Assembly: GCF_029392315.1 (NCBI RefSeq)
Contig: NZ_CP113939.1
Location: 1,550,001 to 1,614,000 of the forward strand
Direction of reading: 5' to 3'
Source: Bifidobacterium sp. ESL0690
GTDB taxonomy: Bacteria; Actinomycetota; Actinomycetes; Actinomycetales; Bifidobacteriaceae
Length of the DNA stretch: 64,000 nt
The translations under genes were made by a program, and so were the position numbers. Of the stretch, positions 20,646 through 30,609 are shown piece after piece (the first letter of the stretch is position 1; each line of letters begins with the position of its first letter). The notes beneath the pieces were generated by a model. That model saw nothing but the letters and a program-made list of their open reading frames with translations. It was not told where the DNA came from and ran no database searches.

Positions 20646-20720
20646 CAAGACATATTAAAACAGTCACATGTAACACTTTTCTGCAAAATCCATTCTCAGA
20701 AATGGATTTCGAAACGGCAC

Positions 20721-20793
20721 AAAAGGTCGGTCGCTGCCAAAATAAGAATGGCGAGAAATAGCCATTTCTTAATTGATATCGACCGACCTTTTT
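20721..20793. terminator. Bidirectional terminator between convergent purD and LTA-synthase-like gene
   Basis: AAAAGGTCGGTCG (20721-20733) pairs with CGACCGACCTTTTT (20780-20793). Nested inside is a second hairpin, AAGAATGGC/GCCATTTCTT. The A-run on the left and T-run on the right allow termination from both directions. Confidence 0.88.
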
Positions 20794-20816
20794 GTTGATG
20801 GACCCTAACGAAAGCC

Positions 20817-23111
20817 TTATCCCATGAATCCGGCGTCTTTGAGATAGCCCTTGCCGGCAGTGACGTCATACTGGATGAGCTTGTAGTCGTGCATGAGTTG
20901 CTTGGTTTCCTTGTCGAAATCGCTCGCAGCCATCGGCTGACCATTGGGACCAAGGTAGATCGGCTGACCTTCGGGGATGCGCGACCAACCCTGAATCTGG
21001 TTGACCACGGGCGGCTCCATCGCAGAAACCTTGCCATGCAGCTGGGTGAGGAAGGCTAGGAACGGCGTGACCTTGGCGTTGTTCTGTTCGGCTGCCTGCG
21101 CCATGAAGAAGTTCGGCGAGGAATAGGTTCCGTCCGGGCTCTTGTATCCTTGCCGCCCGCTGGCCTTGTTCGACCAGATGAAGTAGTCGGTGGTGTGCAG
21201 CGCCAGCGAGTTCTTCTCGTCGGCCGAAGCGGTCTTGTAGATGCCAGGCAGATGGTCACCATAGAAGACGACAGTCACAGGCTTGTTGAGCGAGTCCATC
21301 TGCTCCAAGAACTTGGCGGTGGCTTTGTCGGTGATGTTCGCGCCTTTGGCGTACGTGTTGATCGACTCGTTCTCGTCGGCGCCAAGCGGCTGCGCAGGGT
21401 CGGTGGATTCGGCCTTGAACGTGTTGCCCTTGTACCAGTTGTGGTACGGCATATGGTTCTGCATCGTGGCCAGCTGGACGAATTCGTTCTGAGGATTCTT
21501 CTTCATCGACTCGTAGACGCTCTGATAAGCCGAAGCGTCGGAAACGTAGGGCGAGGAATCGATCTTCTGGCGGTGCGCGATGACCTCGGGTGGCTCCAGC
21601 GAGTAGAAATGCGAGAAACCGAATTTCTTGTAGTTGTTGGCACGCAGGTACATCGACGGCTCGTAGGGGTGGAAGGCTACAGAATGTTCCTTGCTCCCCC
21701 ACAGCTGGTTGATGGTCGGCGTCCACTTTTCGCCCGGAATGAGCTGTTGATATGGGCTGGTAAGCGATGGGTCGAAATTGGCCATCGACATGCCAGTCAG
21801 GCTCATGTATTCAAGATTCGCGGTGCCGCCGCCATAGCCGGAGGAAAGCATGTAGCCGCCGGTCGTGTGTTCCTTGATCTCGCGGGTATTGGGGATGGCA
21901 TCATGGTTGAGCTTGAGTCCCGGCACACGAGACGGATCCGAATATGATTCGGAGAGGATGAAGACGACGCTGCTGTCGTTCATCTTGGTGGTGCGCGTCT
22001 TGTTGATTTTCGCGGCTTCAGCGCTATAGCGCTTGGCAACCTGCTTCATCGTGGCCTCGCTATAATCGCTCGGCTGGTCCATCACTTTCGGATGGGCCTG
22101 ACCCAGGAACGAGACCAGCGGGCCGTTGCGCTGAGCGTCGTAAACGGAATCCCACATCGAGGGAATATAGCCCATGGTGTTGGCAAAGGAATGGGTGAAG
22201 GTATTGATCTGGCCGACCTGATAGCTGAAACCGGTCACCAGAAGCAACGGCATGACGATAAGTACGATACGCAGTGCAGCGCCGAGGCTTTTGCTCTTTA
22301 CCTTATTATTAATTCCATTGCCACTGCCGTCAATACTTTTACTTTCAGCATTACTGCTTTCGACGCTCTCGCTTCCGCTGTTATCCGCCTTTTTGCGCAC
22401 CTCGCCATCAGCAACTACGCTATGGTTTTCAAACCCGAACACCTTGCCATGCCGCACGTCGAAATGGTTCAACGCAACGAAAAGCGCTACGACCAAGACC
22501 ATCGCCACGACAACACCGGCAATAAGCCCGCCGGAGCCAGAGGGAATGAAACTCATCAGCGATCCGGCGTCGCCGTTGGAAACAAAGCTCAGATCGGAAG
22601 GCAGAATCGTCTCATAGCGAACGCTGACCTTGAAATGCTCGACCACAGCAATGAAAATAATCAACACAAACATGACCGGCGTTGCAATCCAGAAACGGTT
22701 GAACAACATAATCACAGCAAGATAAATGAGACCCAGCAAAAGCAGGTTCAGGACGAGGACGAAATTGCCCTTCTCCCACATCTTGGAAATCATGCCCCAC
22801 ACGCCGGTAAGCGGGCTGGCCAGCTTCACGCGGGTATCGCTCTGGGAGACGCCCTGCTGCAGAATAAGCGCCATGATGATGCCGAAGACCACAAACAGCA
22901 ACACATAAAGCCAAGCGGGAATGTGCAATCCCTTGGATTTCTTGTCAGTTTTCGCTTTAGATTCGGATTTCACCTCCACATTGCTTTCGCTGCCGGAATC
23001 GTCGTTCCTGTTTGCCGCAGCTTCCTGCGCCGGCGATGACATATCGTTCCCATCGTGCACATCACGTGAATTTTTTTTCTCAGCGAATTTCGCTTTTTCG
23101 GCCTCGTCCAT
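20817..23111 (-). CDS. LTA-synthase-like membrane phosphoglycerol transferase (sulfatase fold)
   Basis: 764 residues from ATG 23111 (AAGGA about 7 nt upstream; a TTG 15 bp earlier is less likely). A charged cytoplasmic N-terminus (about 60 residues) is followed by about five membrane segments and an extracellular alkaline-phosphatase/sulfatase domain: VFILSESYSDPS (metal site), SGYGGGTANLEYMSLTG (catalytic Thr) and VTVVFYGDHLPGIY. This family moves phosphoglycerol from phosphatidylglycerol onto lipid-anchored polymers such as lipoteichoic acid. It is divergent from the esterase/MprF-like pair. The actual polymer in this organism is not known from the sequence. Confidence 0.9.
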   Translation of the reverse strand: MDEAEKAKFAEKKNSRDVHDGNDMSSPAQEAAANRNDDSGSESNVEVKSESKAKTDKKSKGLHIPAWLYVLLFVVFGIIMALILQQGVSQSDTRVKLASPLTGVWGMISKMWEKGNFVLVLNLLLLGLIYLAVIMLFNRFWIATPVMFVLIIFIAVVEHFKVSVRYETILPSDLSFVSNGDAGSLMSFIPSGSGGLIAGVVVAMVLVVALFVALNHFDVRHGKVFGFENHSVVADGEVRKKADNSGSESVESSNAESKSIDGSGNGINNKVKSKSLGAALRIVLIVMPLLLVTGFSYQVGQINTFTHSFANTMGYIPSMWDSVYDAQRNGPLVSFLGQAHPKVMDQPSDYSEATMKQVAKRYSAEAAKINKTRTTKMNDSSVVFILSESYSDPSRVPGLKLNHDAIPNTREIKEHTTGGYMLSSGYGGGTANLEYMSLTGMSMANFDPSLTSPYQQLIPGEKWTPTINQLWGSKEHSVAFHPYEPSMYLRANNYKKFGFSHFYSLEPPEVIAHRQKIDSSPYVSDASAYQSVYESMKKNPQNEFVQLATMQNHMPYHNWYKGNTFKAESTDPAQPLGADENESINTYAKGANITDKATAKFLEQMDSLNKPVTVVFYGDHLPGIYKTASADEKNSLALHTTDYFIWSNKASGRQGYKSPDGTYSSPNFFMAQAAEQNNAKVTPFLAFLTQLHGKVSAMEPPVVNQIQGWSRIPEGQPIYLGPNGQPMAASDFDKETKQLMHDYKLIQYDVTAGKGYLKDAGFMG

Positions 23112-23416
23112 CTGATTTTCCTTCAATCAATTACGTGTATTGCGGTATCCGCTCACGTCCGTCTGCATCGCCATGCCCCGTTCATTACCAAGTACCATGG
23201 CCGTAAAACCTCATATTCCGGCTTTCACACGGAAAGCCCACAGAAAAGATTCATATCGTTTCTTGCAACGTTTCCAATAATCATAACGACACGATACTAT
23301 ATCTTTCCTGTGAAAGTTCGAGCGAATCCGACAATCATTCTTGCGGCTGATTGTTTTTGGCGTTGCCCTGCGTCTAGAATCGTGACGGAAGAATTTTTAC
23401 GCAACTCAAGGAAATG
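23112..23416. other. Divergent promoter region between envelope genes
   Basis: About 305 bp without a gene, carrying both divergent promoters. AT-rich stretches at 23250-23310 are candidate promoter sequence. No dyad or riboswitch was recognised. Confidence 0.4.
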
Positions 23417-24805
23417 ATGGACTGGTTTTTCAACATTCAACTGCTTAAGGGCTGGCTACCCACTTCCCTGTTGGTAGCAACGATTATCGGTCTGGTCATC
23501 GTCGTCGTCCTCAAATCGAAGGACGGCTGGCGTGATCCTCTTTTGAAACAGCTCGGATGGGGTGTGGTCGGCGGCCTGGCGGGCCGTGTCGTCGTCTGGC
23601 TGCTTTCCGACGTTTTTATGGTTTTTGGCGTAAGCCTCGGAAGTTTGGTGGAAACGACCATAACCTACGGTCTTGCAGTAATTTCGGCGTTAATCGCCGC
23701 GTGCGTGAATTCGGGGAAGCTGCGTCGCGTCATCGCCATCATCACCATCGTCCTGGCATTGATCACCTGCGCGCTGAAAGTTGACGGCATCTACGGCGAA
23801 TACACCACACTAGGTTCGCTTTTCGGACACAACCAATTCTCCAAACTCGACCTGAGCACGGTCGGCAAGGCAACCAACAAGGCAGACGACACCGTCTCAA
23901 AGTGGGAAAAGCTCGGCAAGGAAGGCAAGCTGCCGGCAATGCCGAAACAAGGCCAGGTCCATTCGGTCGACATTCCCAATACCCTTTCGCATTTCAAGGC
24001 CCGCACGGCCAACGTCTATCTTCCGCCGGCAGCGCTGACGAAGAACCCGCCAAAACTTCCGGTCATGGTCGTCCTCGCTGGGCAGCCGGGCACACCGGAT
24101 CGTTTCTTCAGCGCCGGAGTGCTGGGACAAAAACTTGACGCCTACGCTGCCAAGCATTACGGAATGGCGCCAATAGCCGTTTCCCCCGATCAGAACGGCT
24201 CGCTGACGCATAACTCGCTGTGCGCCGATACATCCGAAGGCAATGCGGAAACCTACCTCACCAAGGATGTGACCAGCTGGATCAAGTCCAATCTTCCCGT
24301 GGAGAAATCCGCAGACAAATGGCTGATCGGCGGGTTCTCGCAGGGCGGTACCTGCGCCACCCAGCTCGGTCCGGCACATCCCGACCTTTACGGCCATATT
24401 TATTCCGCAGGCGGTGAGATCGAGCCTACGACCGGTTCCCACAAAAGCACGGTGAAGAAATACTTCGGCGGCGATGAGAAGGCCTTCGACAAGCACGTTC
24501 CGATTAAAATCATCGAGCGCAACGCACCGTCCAAGCAGACATGGTTCTCCGCGGCCGGCCAGGTCGATTCGAAATCACAAAAGAACCAGAAGGCCATCTC
24601 CAAAGCGGCCATGAACTCGGGGATGTCGGTGACCACCGTCATCGTCAAAGGCACCGGGCACGACTGGCACACCGTCAACGCCGGAATGACCGCTCAAATC
24701 GATCTGTTCGGCACCGAAACAGGGCTCGGGAAAACAGGCAAGAGCATCGATTCCTATCCTCTGCTGGAAGTAGTGAGTGACAATACCAACACATTCGACG
24801 ATTAA
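23417..24805 (+). CDS. Membrane-anchored alpha/beta-hydrolase esterase
   Basis: 462 residues from the second of two adjacent ATGs (23414, 23417); AAGGAA at 23408-23413 is better spaced to the second. Four hydrophobic segments fill residues 1-120, then an extracellular esterase domain of the EstD/antigen-85-like family (PF00756 type): VMVVLAGQPGTPDRFF, nucleophile Ser308 in GGFSQGGTC, and a C-terminal His in GTGHDWHT. The layout (membrane segments plus outward esterase) resembles actinobacterial enzymes that acylate or deacylate envelope molecules. It is followed after 51 bp by the MprF-like gene on the same strand, probably one transcript. Substrate unknown. Confidence 0.85.
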   Translation: MDWFFNIQLLKGWLPTSLLVATIIGLVIVVVLKSKDGWRDPLLKQLGWGVVGGLAGRVVVWLLSDVFMVFGVSLGSLVETTITYGLAVISALIAACVNSGKLRRVIAIITIVLALITCALKVDGIYGEYTTLGSLFGHNQFSKLDLSTVGKATNKADDTVSKWEKLGKEGKLPAMPKQGQVHSVDIPNTLSHFKARTANVYLPPAALTKNPPKLPVMVVLAGQPGTPDRFFSAGVLGQKLDAYAAKHYGMAPIAVSPDQNGSLTHNSLCADTSEGNAETYLTKDVTSWIKSNLPVEKSADKWLIGGFSQGGTCATQLGPAHPDLYGHIYSAGGEIEPTTGSHKSTVKKYFGGDEKAFDKHVPIKIIERNAPSKQTWFSAAGQVDSKSQKNQKAISKAAMNSGMSVTTVIVKGTGHDWHTVNAGMTAQIDLFGTETGLGKTGKSIDSYPLLEVVSDNTNTFDD

Positions 24806-24856
24806 AAGTTATTACAAAAAAGCAAAATCCATCACAATGTTGTTATTACATCAGAT

Positions 24857-27748
24857 ATGATGGTCAAACGAAGCGAAGAACGAAAGCTATTGAGCATGCA
24901 GAATCACGAAGACCCGAAAAACAAGAAAAGCAGAAAGGGCGGCCCCTCAAGCTGGACCGTGCTGGGCCATGACCTTGTCAGTTGGATGCGCGGACATCTT
25001 TTCGCCATCGTCGTCGCTGCCGTATTCCTTTTCGTCAATATCTTCGACATGGTTTCTTCGGCCATCCGCCATCTGCGCACTCCGGCCTACGGACGCACCA
25101 TAAGCCTCACCGAAATTCTTTTGGGACGTATGCGCAACGGCGGGAAACCGAACGACCCGTTCCAGCAGCCGCTTCACAGCCAAGACATCATCCCCTGGCT
25201 GACGAAGATCCTGCGCTCCGCGGTATTCGTGCGCAGCCCCCTGATGCTCATCGTCTACACGCTTTTAATCGTCATCATCCTTGCCGTGGCGCAATCACGG
25301 CTCGGGGCTCTCAAAACGACGTTCGCGGCATTGTTCAGCGCCATTATCGGCTCCACTCTGGGGCTTTTGGTCTGTGTTCTGGTCGACATGGCCATGCATG
25401 ACTGGCAGAGCATGGAGCGCCTGCCTGTGCTGCTCTCTCCTCTGACCATCATCATCGGGGCGCTGATGGCGGAAAGCGCCTACGAATCGGCACTATGGCG
25501 ACGCCGTATCCTGCTGCTCGGCTATACCATCATCGGCACGCTCCTGCTTTTCAGCGGCAATCCCGGCGACTATTGCACACTCGGCGCGGCAATCGTCGGC
25601 CAGCTCACCGGCCTGCTGATGCACGGCCCGATCAAGGAGCACATCCAGTGGGCCAACAGCACCGACTATGAGATCCGCCGCCTCTTCGCCTTCGCCCAAC
25701 TGGTGCTCGCCATCGGCCCGCTGCTGGCGCTGACCTCCACCTCCCATCTCGGACCGTTGACGACCTTTGGCCTCTTCACCTCCTCCATCTGGGGCGATTC
25801 CTCGCTCCTGACCTCCTGCAGCGTGAACCAGTCGGTGACCAGCTGTCTGCGTTTGGTCGCCACCAGACAGCACCTTGCCATAGCAGGTCTCTGGCTGCAT
25901 ATGCTGCTGCCCATCGCGGCCCTCGCTTTGGTGGCATGGGGCCTTTACCACGGTCGCCGTTTGGCGGCTTGGGTGAGCATCGTGCTCAATGGTGCGGCCG
26001 TCGTATTTTCCGTGCTTTATTATGTGGTCTTCCCGCTCACCGTCACACCGATAAGCCCGAGCATGGCCACTAAATACAACTTCATGCCGGCTTTCATCAC
26101 CACTGCCCTTCCACCTTTGGTGCTGATTATCCTGATGGTTCGGGAACTCCCGCATTTCAGCGTTTCCACCGGTTCTTCTCGCGTCCGCAACGGTATCATT
26201 GCCATGGTGGGCATGCTGCTGGTCACCAGCGGTGTCTATATCGGCTTCGCTGTGGCCGCACCCCAGGACTTCAAGCCGCGTCCAACTGTCAAACTCATGA
26301 TTATGGATATGCTGCGCAGGCTTCTGCCGACCGGTTTCGGCGGCCGCAAGTCCACGGCTCTTATCGTTCCGCAAACCACAATCGCAACACTGGTAAGCGA
26401 AGCCCTTACCGTTCTGTTCTGGCTTACGGTGCTGATTGTCTTCATCCTTTGGTTCCGTGACAACGTCACCCCCGACGAGCGCGACCGCAAGAAGGCCGAA
26501 GCGTTGGTCACCCTTGGCGGCGAATCGATGAGCTTCATGACCACTTGGGAAGGCAATCACTATTGGTTCTCCTCCACCGGCCGTTCCGCCATCGCCTACC
26601 GCGTGTTGCACGGCATCGCCCTGACCGTCACCGGTCCCTTTGGCGATCCAAACGAATACATGAACGATTTGCGTGAATTCAGCGCATTCTGCACCGCAAA
26701 AGGCTGGTCTCCTTCCTTCTATGCCGTCCATGACGACCAGCGTGAAGAACTCGAAAACATGGGTTGGTCTTCCATCCAGGTCGGTACCGAAATGGTCCTC
26801 GACCCGAGTCAGTGGCAGACGCGCGGCAAGAAATGGCAGGACATCCGCACCGCTATCAACAAGGCCAAGCGCGACGGCATCACCGACGTGCTCACCACTT
26901 ACGACCAGGCCGGTTTCAACATCGACCAGCAGATCGTGGACATTTCAGAGCAATGGGCCCAACTCAAGGCTTTGCCGGAAATGAAGTTCACGCTCGGCGG
27001 CATAGAAGAACTGCGCGACGACCGTGTGGCGCTGCTGTATGCAGTGGACGAGCAAGGCACGGTTCTCGGCGTCACCAGCTGGCTGCCCACCTACCGCGAC
27101 GGCCGGGTCATCGGCTGGACGCTGGACTTCATGCGCCATCGCACCGACAGCCCCAACGGCATCATGGAATTCCTTATCGCCCGCATGGCCGAGCGTTTGC
27201 GCGACCAAGGCCAGGCCGATCCAGCCAATGCCGTGAAATTCATGAGCCTTTCGGCGGCCCCATTGGCCGGCATGGGCGAGAAGGCTCCTGCTGCCGCAGA
27301 TAAGGCGGTTGAAGGAAACAAGGCTGATAAATCATCCGATAAATCGGATAAGGCCGATCAAGTCCAAAAGACAGACGAAACCGCAAAAACCGATCAATCC
27401 GACAAGCCCGAAAACAAGGATAAGGACACCGACGAAGCCAAGAACGAGGGCACGAAGAATACAGATGCTGAAACAGCGACATCGCCAAGCGGCACTGAGA
27501 TCATCGAACATGCTCTGCAGATCGCGGCCGACGTGCTTGAACCGGCCTACGGTTTCAAGTCGCTGTTCTTCTTCAAGAAGAAGTTCCAGCCCAGCCCGGC
27601 CCCGATCTATATCTGCTACCCCGATTCGGCCAAACTCGCCCAGATCGGCATCGCCGTGGTCAACGCCTACGTGCCGGAACTCAAGCCGAAGCAGGTCGTC
27701 GAAATCGTGAAATCCATGACCTCAACGGACAAGGGCGGCAAGAAGTAA
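24857..27748 (+). CDS. MprF-like multi-pass membrane protein with C-terminal DUF2156 aminoacyl-lipid synthase domain
   Basis: 963 residues. Residues 40-540 contain many hydrophobic segments. From about residue 550 the GNAT-like domain of lysyl-phosphatidylglycerol synthases begins (LGGESMSFMTTWEGNHYWFS; RSAIAYRVLHGIALTVTGPFGDP; KKWQDIRTAINKAKRDG; WTLDFMRHR). MprF proteins attach Lys or Ala to phosphatidylglycerol and flip it, lowering surface charge. Inside the catalytic domain is an insert of about 70 Lys/Asp/Ser-rich residues (KADKSSDKSDKADQV...), after which the fold resumes with IIEHALQIAADVLEPAYGF. No clear ribosome binding site; ATG 24896 is an alternative start. Confidence 0.82.
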   Translation: MMVKRSEERKLLSMQNHEDPKNKKSRKGGPSSWTVLGHDLVSWMRGHLFAIVVAAVFLFVNIFDMVSSAIRHLRTPAYGRTISLTEILLGRMRNGGKPNDPFQQPLHSQDIIPWLTKILRSAVFVRSPLMLIVYTLLIVIILAVAQSRLGALKTTFAALFSAIIGSTLGLLVCVLVDMAMHDWQSMERLPVLLSPLTIIIGALMAESAYESALWRRRILLLGYTIIGTLLLFSGNPGDYCTLGAAIVGQLTGLLMHGPIKEHIQWANSTDYEIRRLFAFAQLVLAIGPLLALTSTSHLGPLTTFGLFTSSIWGDSSLLTSCSVNQSVTSCLRLVATRQHLAIAGLWLHMLLPIAALALVAWGLYHGRRLAAWVSIVLNGAAVVFSVLYYVVFPLTVTPISPSMATKYNFMPAFITTALPPLVLIILMVRELPHFSVSTGSSRVRNGIIAMVGMLLVTSGVYIGFAVAAPQDFKPRPTVKLMIMDMLRRLLPTGFGGRKSTALIVPQTTIATLVSEALTVLFWLTVLIVFILWFRDNVTPDERDRKKAEALVTLGGESMSFMTTWEGNHYWFSSTGRSAIAYRVLHGIALTVTGPFGDPNEYMNDLREFSAFCTAKGWSPSFYAVHDDQREELENMGWSSIQVGTEMVLDPSQWQTRGKKWQDIRTAINKAKRDGITDVLTTYDQAGFNIDQQIVDISEQWAQLKALPEMKFTLGGIEELRDDRVALLYAVDEQGTVLGVTSWLPTYRDGRVIGWTLDFMRHRTDSPNGIMEFLIARMAERLRDQGQADPANAVKFMSLSAAPLAGMGEKAPAAADKAVEGNKADKSSDKSDKADQVQKTDETAKTDQSDKPENKDKDTDEAKNEGTKNTDAETATSPSGTEIIEHALQIAADVLEPAYGFKSLFFFKKKFQPSPAPIYICYPDSAKLAQIGIAVVNAYVPELKPKQVVEIVKSMTSTDKGGKK

Positions 27749-27773
27749 GGGCGCAGCAAACATCTAAAACAGG

Positions 27774-27822
27774 AAAAGGATAGTAGCCGGTTATCATTAA
27801 CTGGCTATTATCCTTTCTATTG
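27774..27822 (+). terminator. Terminator after the MprF-like gene
   Basis: AAAGGATAGTAGCCGGTTA pairs with TAACTGGCTATTATCCTTT around a 4-nt loop (two G-T/mismatch positions), followed by CTATT. Confidence 0.85.
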
Positions 27823-27864
27823 AATGACTCGAATCCTAGTAAAGCAGATACCTGAATAGTTAAA

Positions 27865-27885
27865 ATACTCGTAATACTTGAGTAT
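27865..27885 (-). terminator. Probable terminator of the Fur-family gene
   Basis: ATACTC (27865-27870) and GAGTAT (27880-27885) form a short stem; read on the minus strand it is followed by TTTTAACTATT. It begins 12 bp after the stop. The stem is only 6 bp, so efficiency is doubtful. Confidence 0.45.
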
Positions 27886-27897
27886 CAGGGCGGTTCT

Positions 27898-28380
27898 TTA
27901 GTCGATGTCGGAGCTTTCAAGCCGCTGGCAATCCGGGCACAATCCGAAGACCTCAAGCGTATGCGAGCTGACCGTAAAGCCATGTTCCTCGGCGACTTTA
28001 CGCACCCACTGCTCCGGCGGTTCGATTTCCACGGTCTTGCCGCAGTTCTCGCAGACCAGGTGATGATGATGCTCCCCGTCCTTGCAGATGCGGAACATCT
28101 GCTGGTCGTTCAGGTGGATGGTGTCGGCCCTGCCGTCATCGGCCAGCGCGTTGAGCTGCCGGTAGACCGTGGAAAGCCCGATGCCCTGCCCGTCCTCGCT
28201 TAAGATCCGATAAAGATCCTGCGCGGAAACGAAATCGTCGCAACCGGCAAGCGCCTTCAACACGGCATCTTTCTGCCATGTGTGCTGGCTGCCGCGTCTG
28301 CCGCCGCGGGATAGCATTCTGCGTACGGAACGTTCGTTGTCGCGTTGCTCGTTGGTTGCCAAGTCACAAGCCTCTTTCAT
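27898..28380 (-). CDS. Fur-family metal-dependent transcriptional regulator
   Basis: 160 residues. Winged helix: TWQKDAVLKALAGCDDFVSAQDLYRIL and IGLSTVYRQLNALADDG (recognition helix). The dimerisation part has the structural zinc pairs CENC and CPDC and the HHHH stretch in KDGEHHHHLVCENC that contributes to metal binding. Fur, Zur and PerR cannot be told apart safely by eye. ATG 28380 has no ribosome binding site; a TTG six codons later (28362) has AAAGAGG at 8 nt, so the real N-terminus may be there. No obvious target box was found next to it. Confidence 0.9.
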   Translation of the reverse strand: MKEACDLATNEQRDNERSVRRMLSRGGRRGSQHTWQKDAVLKALAGCDDFVSAQDLYRILSEDGQGIGLSTVYRQLNALADDGRADTIHLNDQQMFRICKDGEHHHHLVCENCGKTVEIEPPEQWVRKVAEEHGFTVSSHTLEVFGLCPDCQRLESSDID

Positions 28381-28577
28381 TCACATCAATTATTTGGCGG
28401 CCGGAATACTCGGAATCCTCGGCGCTCTTATCTTGAGATAAGACCATTTTAACCGTATTTGCCCGCCTTGAAAAGGCCCGTCACACCGCCGAAGGCAAAA
28501 CACGAGCAACCTCTAAAGCGTCACTTTGTGTAAACGTCACCCAGAACGATACATGCGGTAAGCCGTTTGAAGCTCCT

Positions 28578-29750
28578 TTATTGCCGCAAATCATCCCAGC
28601 AACCGGTGGCTTCAAGCTCATCGACCGTGCGTTGCGTATCGTCGGTGAGCACCGTGATATGGCCCATTTTGCGGTCCTGACGCACTTCCGCCTTGCCATA
28701 GTCATGAACGTACCACTCGGGGTGTTTGGCGATGAGCTTGCGGGTTGGAGCAACATGTTGGCCCAAAACATTTGCCATCACCGCCGGGCTCAGCAACTTC
28801 GGTTGTGGCAACGGCCAACCGGCGATGCCACGGATATGGGCATCGAACTGATCGATGGAACAGGCCTCGATGGTGTAATGGCCGGAATTGTGCGGGCGCG
28901 GGGCGAGCTCGTTGACCACCACGCGGCCATCCTTGGTGATGAACAGCTCGATGGCCAGCGTACCGGCCAGCTCGAAACCTTTCGCAAGGCGCAAGGCCAA
29001 GGCGTTGGCTTCCTCGGCGATCTCATCGCTGACCTGAGCTGGCGCGATGGTCAGGTGCAGGATGTTGTAGCGATGTTCGTTGCGCACGATGGGGAACGTA
29101 ACGAAATCATGTCCATTGCCGGAAATCAAAATCGAGGCTTCAAAAGCGAAATCAACGAAACCTTCGAGAACAGACGGTGGGAATGTGCCTGCTTTTTCGT
29201 CACGCTTATGCACGTTTGCCAAATCATCTGGCCCATGCAGAACGACCTGGCCGTGCCCGTCATAACCGCCACGCCGGGTTTTCAGCACTGCTGGATAACC
29301 GATTTCCTCGATAGCCTTGTCGAGTTCCTCGAGGTTGTCAACCTGCCGCCAAGGAGCGGTCTGTGTGCCGTGATCGTTGATGAACTGCTTTTCGAAAACA
29401 CGGTCCTGCGTCACACGCAACAGGTCGGTTCCCTGCGGGACCGCGACGCTGCCACGCACCTCGTCGATGGCGTCGGCATCCACATTCTCGAACTCGTAGG
29501 TGAGCACGTCGCTGCGTTCGGCCAGCTCGCGAATGGCCGCCTTGTCGTCGTAATCGGCCATGATCTGAAAATCGGCGACCTGAGCGACCGGGCAATTCGG
29601 AGTCGGGTCGAGCACACCGATGCGGAAGCCGTGGTAACGTGCGGAAAGCGCCATCATGCGCCCGAGTTGCCCGCCCCCAATGATGCCAACGGTTGCGCCC
29701 GGCATCAGCGTTTCAATTTTGCCGTTGGTCTCTTCAGACAAGCTGGGCAT
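28578..29750 (-). CDS. purK: N5-carboxyaminoimidazole ribonucleotide synthase
   Basis: 390 residues. ATP-grasp enzyme that carboxylates AIR with bicarbonate to N5-CAIR. Signatures: [47 protein letters not shown] (ATP site) and [17 protein letters not shown] (metal site). ATG 29750 lies inside the last 17 bp of purE with GGAGGAA just upstream, so purE and purK are translationally coupled. The two encode consecutive steps; they are separated from the other purine genes by the 7-kb envelope cluster and face the other way. Confidence 0.97.
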   Translation of the reverse strand: MPSLSEETNGKIETLMPGATVGIIGGGQLGRMMALSARYHGFRIGVLDPTPNCPVAQVADFQIMADYDDKAAIRELAERSDVLTYEFENVDADAIDEVRGSVAVPQGTDLLRVTQDRVFEKQFINDHGTQTAPWRQVDNLEELDKAIEEIGYPAVLKTRRGGYDGHGQVVLHGPDDLANVHKRDEKAGTFPPSVLEGFVDFAFEASILISGNGHDFVTFPIVRNEHRYNILHLTIAPAQVSDEIAEEANALALRLAKGFELAGTLAIELFITKDGRVVVNELAPRPHNSGHYTIEACSIDQFDAHIRGIAGWPLPQPKLLSPAVMANVLGQHVAPTRKLIAKHPEWYVHDYGKAEVRQDRKMGHITVLTDDTQRTVDELEATGCWDDLRQ

Positions 29751-30231
29751 TGGATTCCTCCACCTTCTTCTTGAGGCATTCGCGATAGTCCGCGAGTTTA
29801 GTAGCCAAGGAATCGTCGGAAATGCTGAGAATGCTCACCGCCAGCAGGCCCGCATTCTGCGCACCCGAATTGCCGATGGCCGTCGTCGCCACGGGAATGC
29901 CACCGGGCATCTGGACGATGGAAAGCAAGGAATCAACGCCGGAAAGCGCGTGCGATTTCACCGGTACGCCGATGACCGGCAAGGTGGTCTGCGCGGCGAC
30001 CATGCCAGGAAGATGTGCGGCTCCCCCAGCCCCCGCAATGATTACCTTGATGCCATTCTTGCGAGCGTTATGTGCGAAATCCGCCATCAACTCGGGCGTC
30101 CGGTGGGCGGAAATGACTTGTTTGGAATAGGGGACATTGAACTGGTCGAGGGTGTCACAAGCGTGACGCATCGTCTCCCAATCGCTTGCCGAACCCATAA
30201 TCACTGCTACTTTTGGTGCGTGAGCTGCCAT
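29734..30231 (-). CDS. purE: N5-CAIR mutase (PurE class I)
   Basis: 165 residues from ATG 30231, chosen for the strong GGAGGT 3-4 nt upstream and the family start [15 protein letters not shown]; the longer frame adds 26 residues without support. Moves the carboxyl group of N5-CAIR to give [20 protein letters not shown] and [25 protein letters not shown] are the active-site motifs. The presence of purK confirms the class I (mutase) role. Upstream lie 165 bp of promoter sequence and then the 49-bp palindrome cluster. Confidence 0.97.
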   Translation of the reverse strand: MAAHAPKVAVIMGSASDWETMRHACDTLDQFNVPYSKQVISAHRTPELMADFAHNARKNGIKVIIAGAGGAAHLPGMVAAQTTLPVIGVPVKSHALSGVDSLLSIVQMPGGIPVATTAIGNSGAQNAGLLAVSILSISDDSLATKLADYRECLKKKVEESNAQLV

Positions 30232-30396
30232 GATACCTCCGAAGTATCGTTTACAAGCTGAGCCGCCTCTTACTTTACGCGGCGGGAACGAGAAAATATA
30301 CCTGTTCAATTCCTTGCAAAACGTACGGTTTCAGCAAAAATGCCACCGATGCATATCGTTGGCATTGTGGTGTTGACTATCGTTTTGTTCGTACTA

Positions 30397-30597
30397 GTGC
30401 TGGCAAACGGCCTCTGAATACTCTTCAGATGCGGTTTACCAGCACAAATACAGTCGCATGCAACTTAGTGCCGGCAAACCGACTTTTACTTTGATCAAAA
30501 TCCTGTTTACCAGCACCAACGCAAGTAAGCTGACGATTCCCCGCCTTGGTGCTGGAAAACGGACTTCAGTTCTCACTTAGATGCCGTTTACCAGCAT
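30397..30597. repeat. Three dispersed 49-bp palindromic elements
   Basis: Units at 30397-30445, 30468-30516 and 30549-30597 are each exactly 49 bp: two 22-bp arms and a 5-bp loop. Unit 1 arms differ at three positions (GTGCTGGCAAACGG... against the complement of ...GGTTTACCAGCAC). Units 2 and 3 keep the outer 12-14 bp best. They lie between yhbY (stop 30610) and purE (start 30231), both leftward. No long T-run follows, so they are not simple terminators. The stretch 30232-30396 shows nothing besides the purE leader. Confidence 0.85.
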
Positions 30598-30609
30598 TAA
30601 ACGTATCCG

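Noticed and set aside
22092..23039. 315-codon rightward open frame rich in His, Asn and Gln
   Set aside because: Mirror frame of the LTA-synthase-like gene; no ribosome binding site or family features. The same applies to long frames at 1231-2151, 3803-5035, 16591-17733, 25493-26731, 41303-43081 and 47690-48763.
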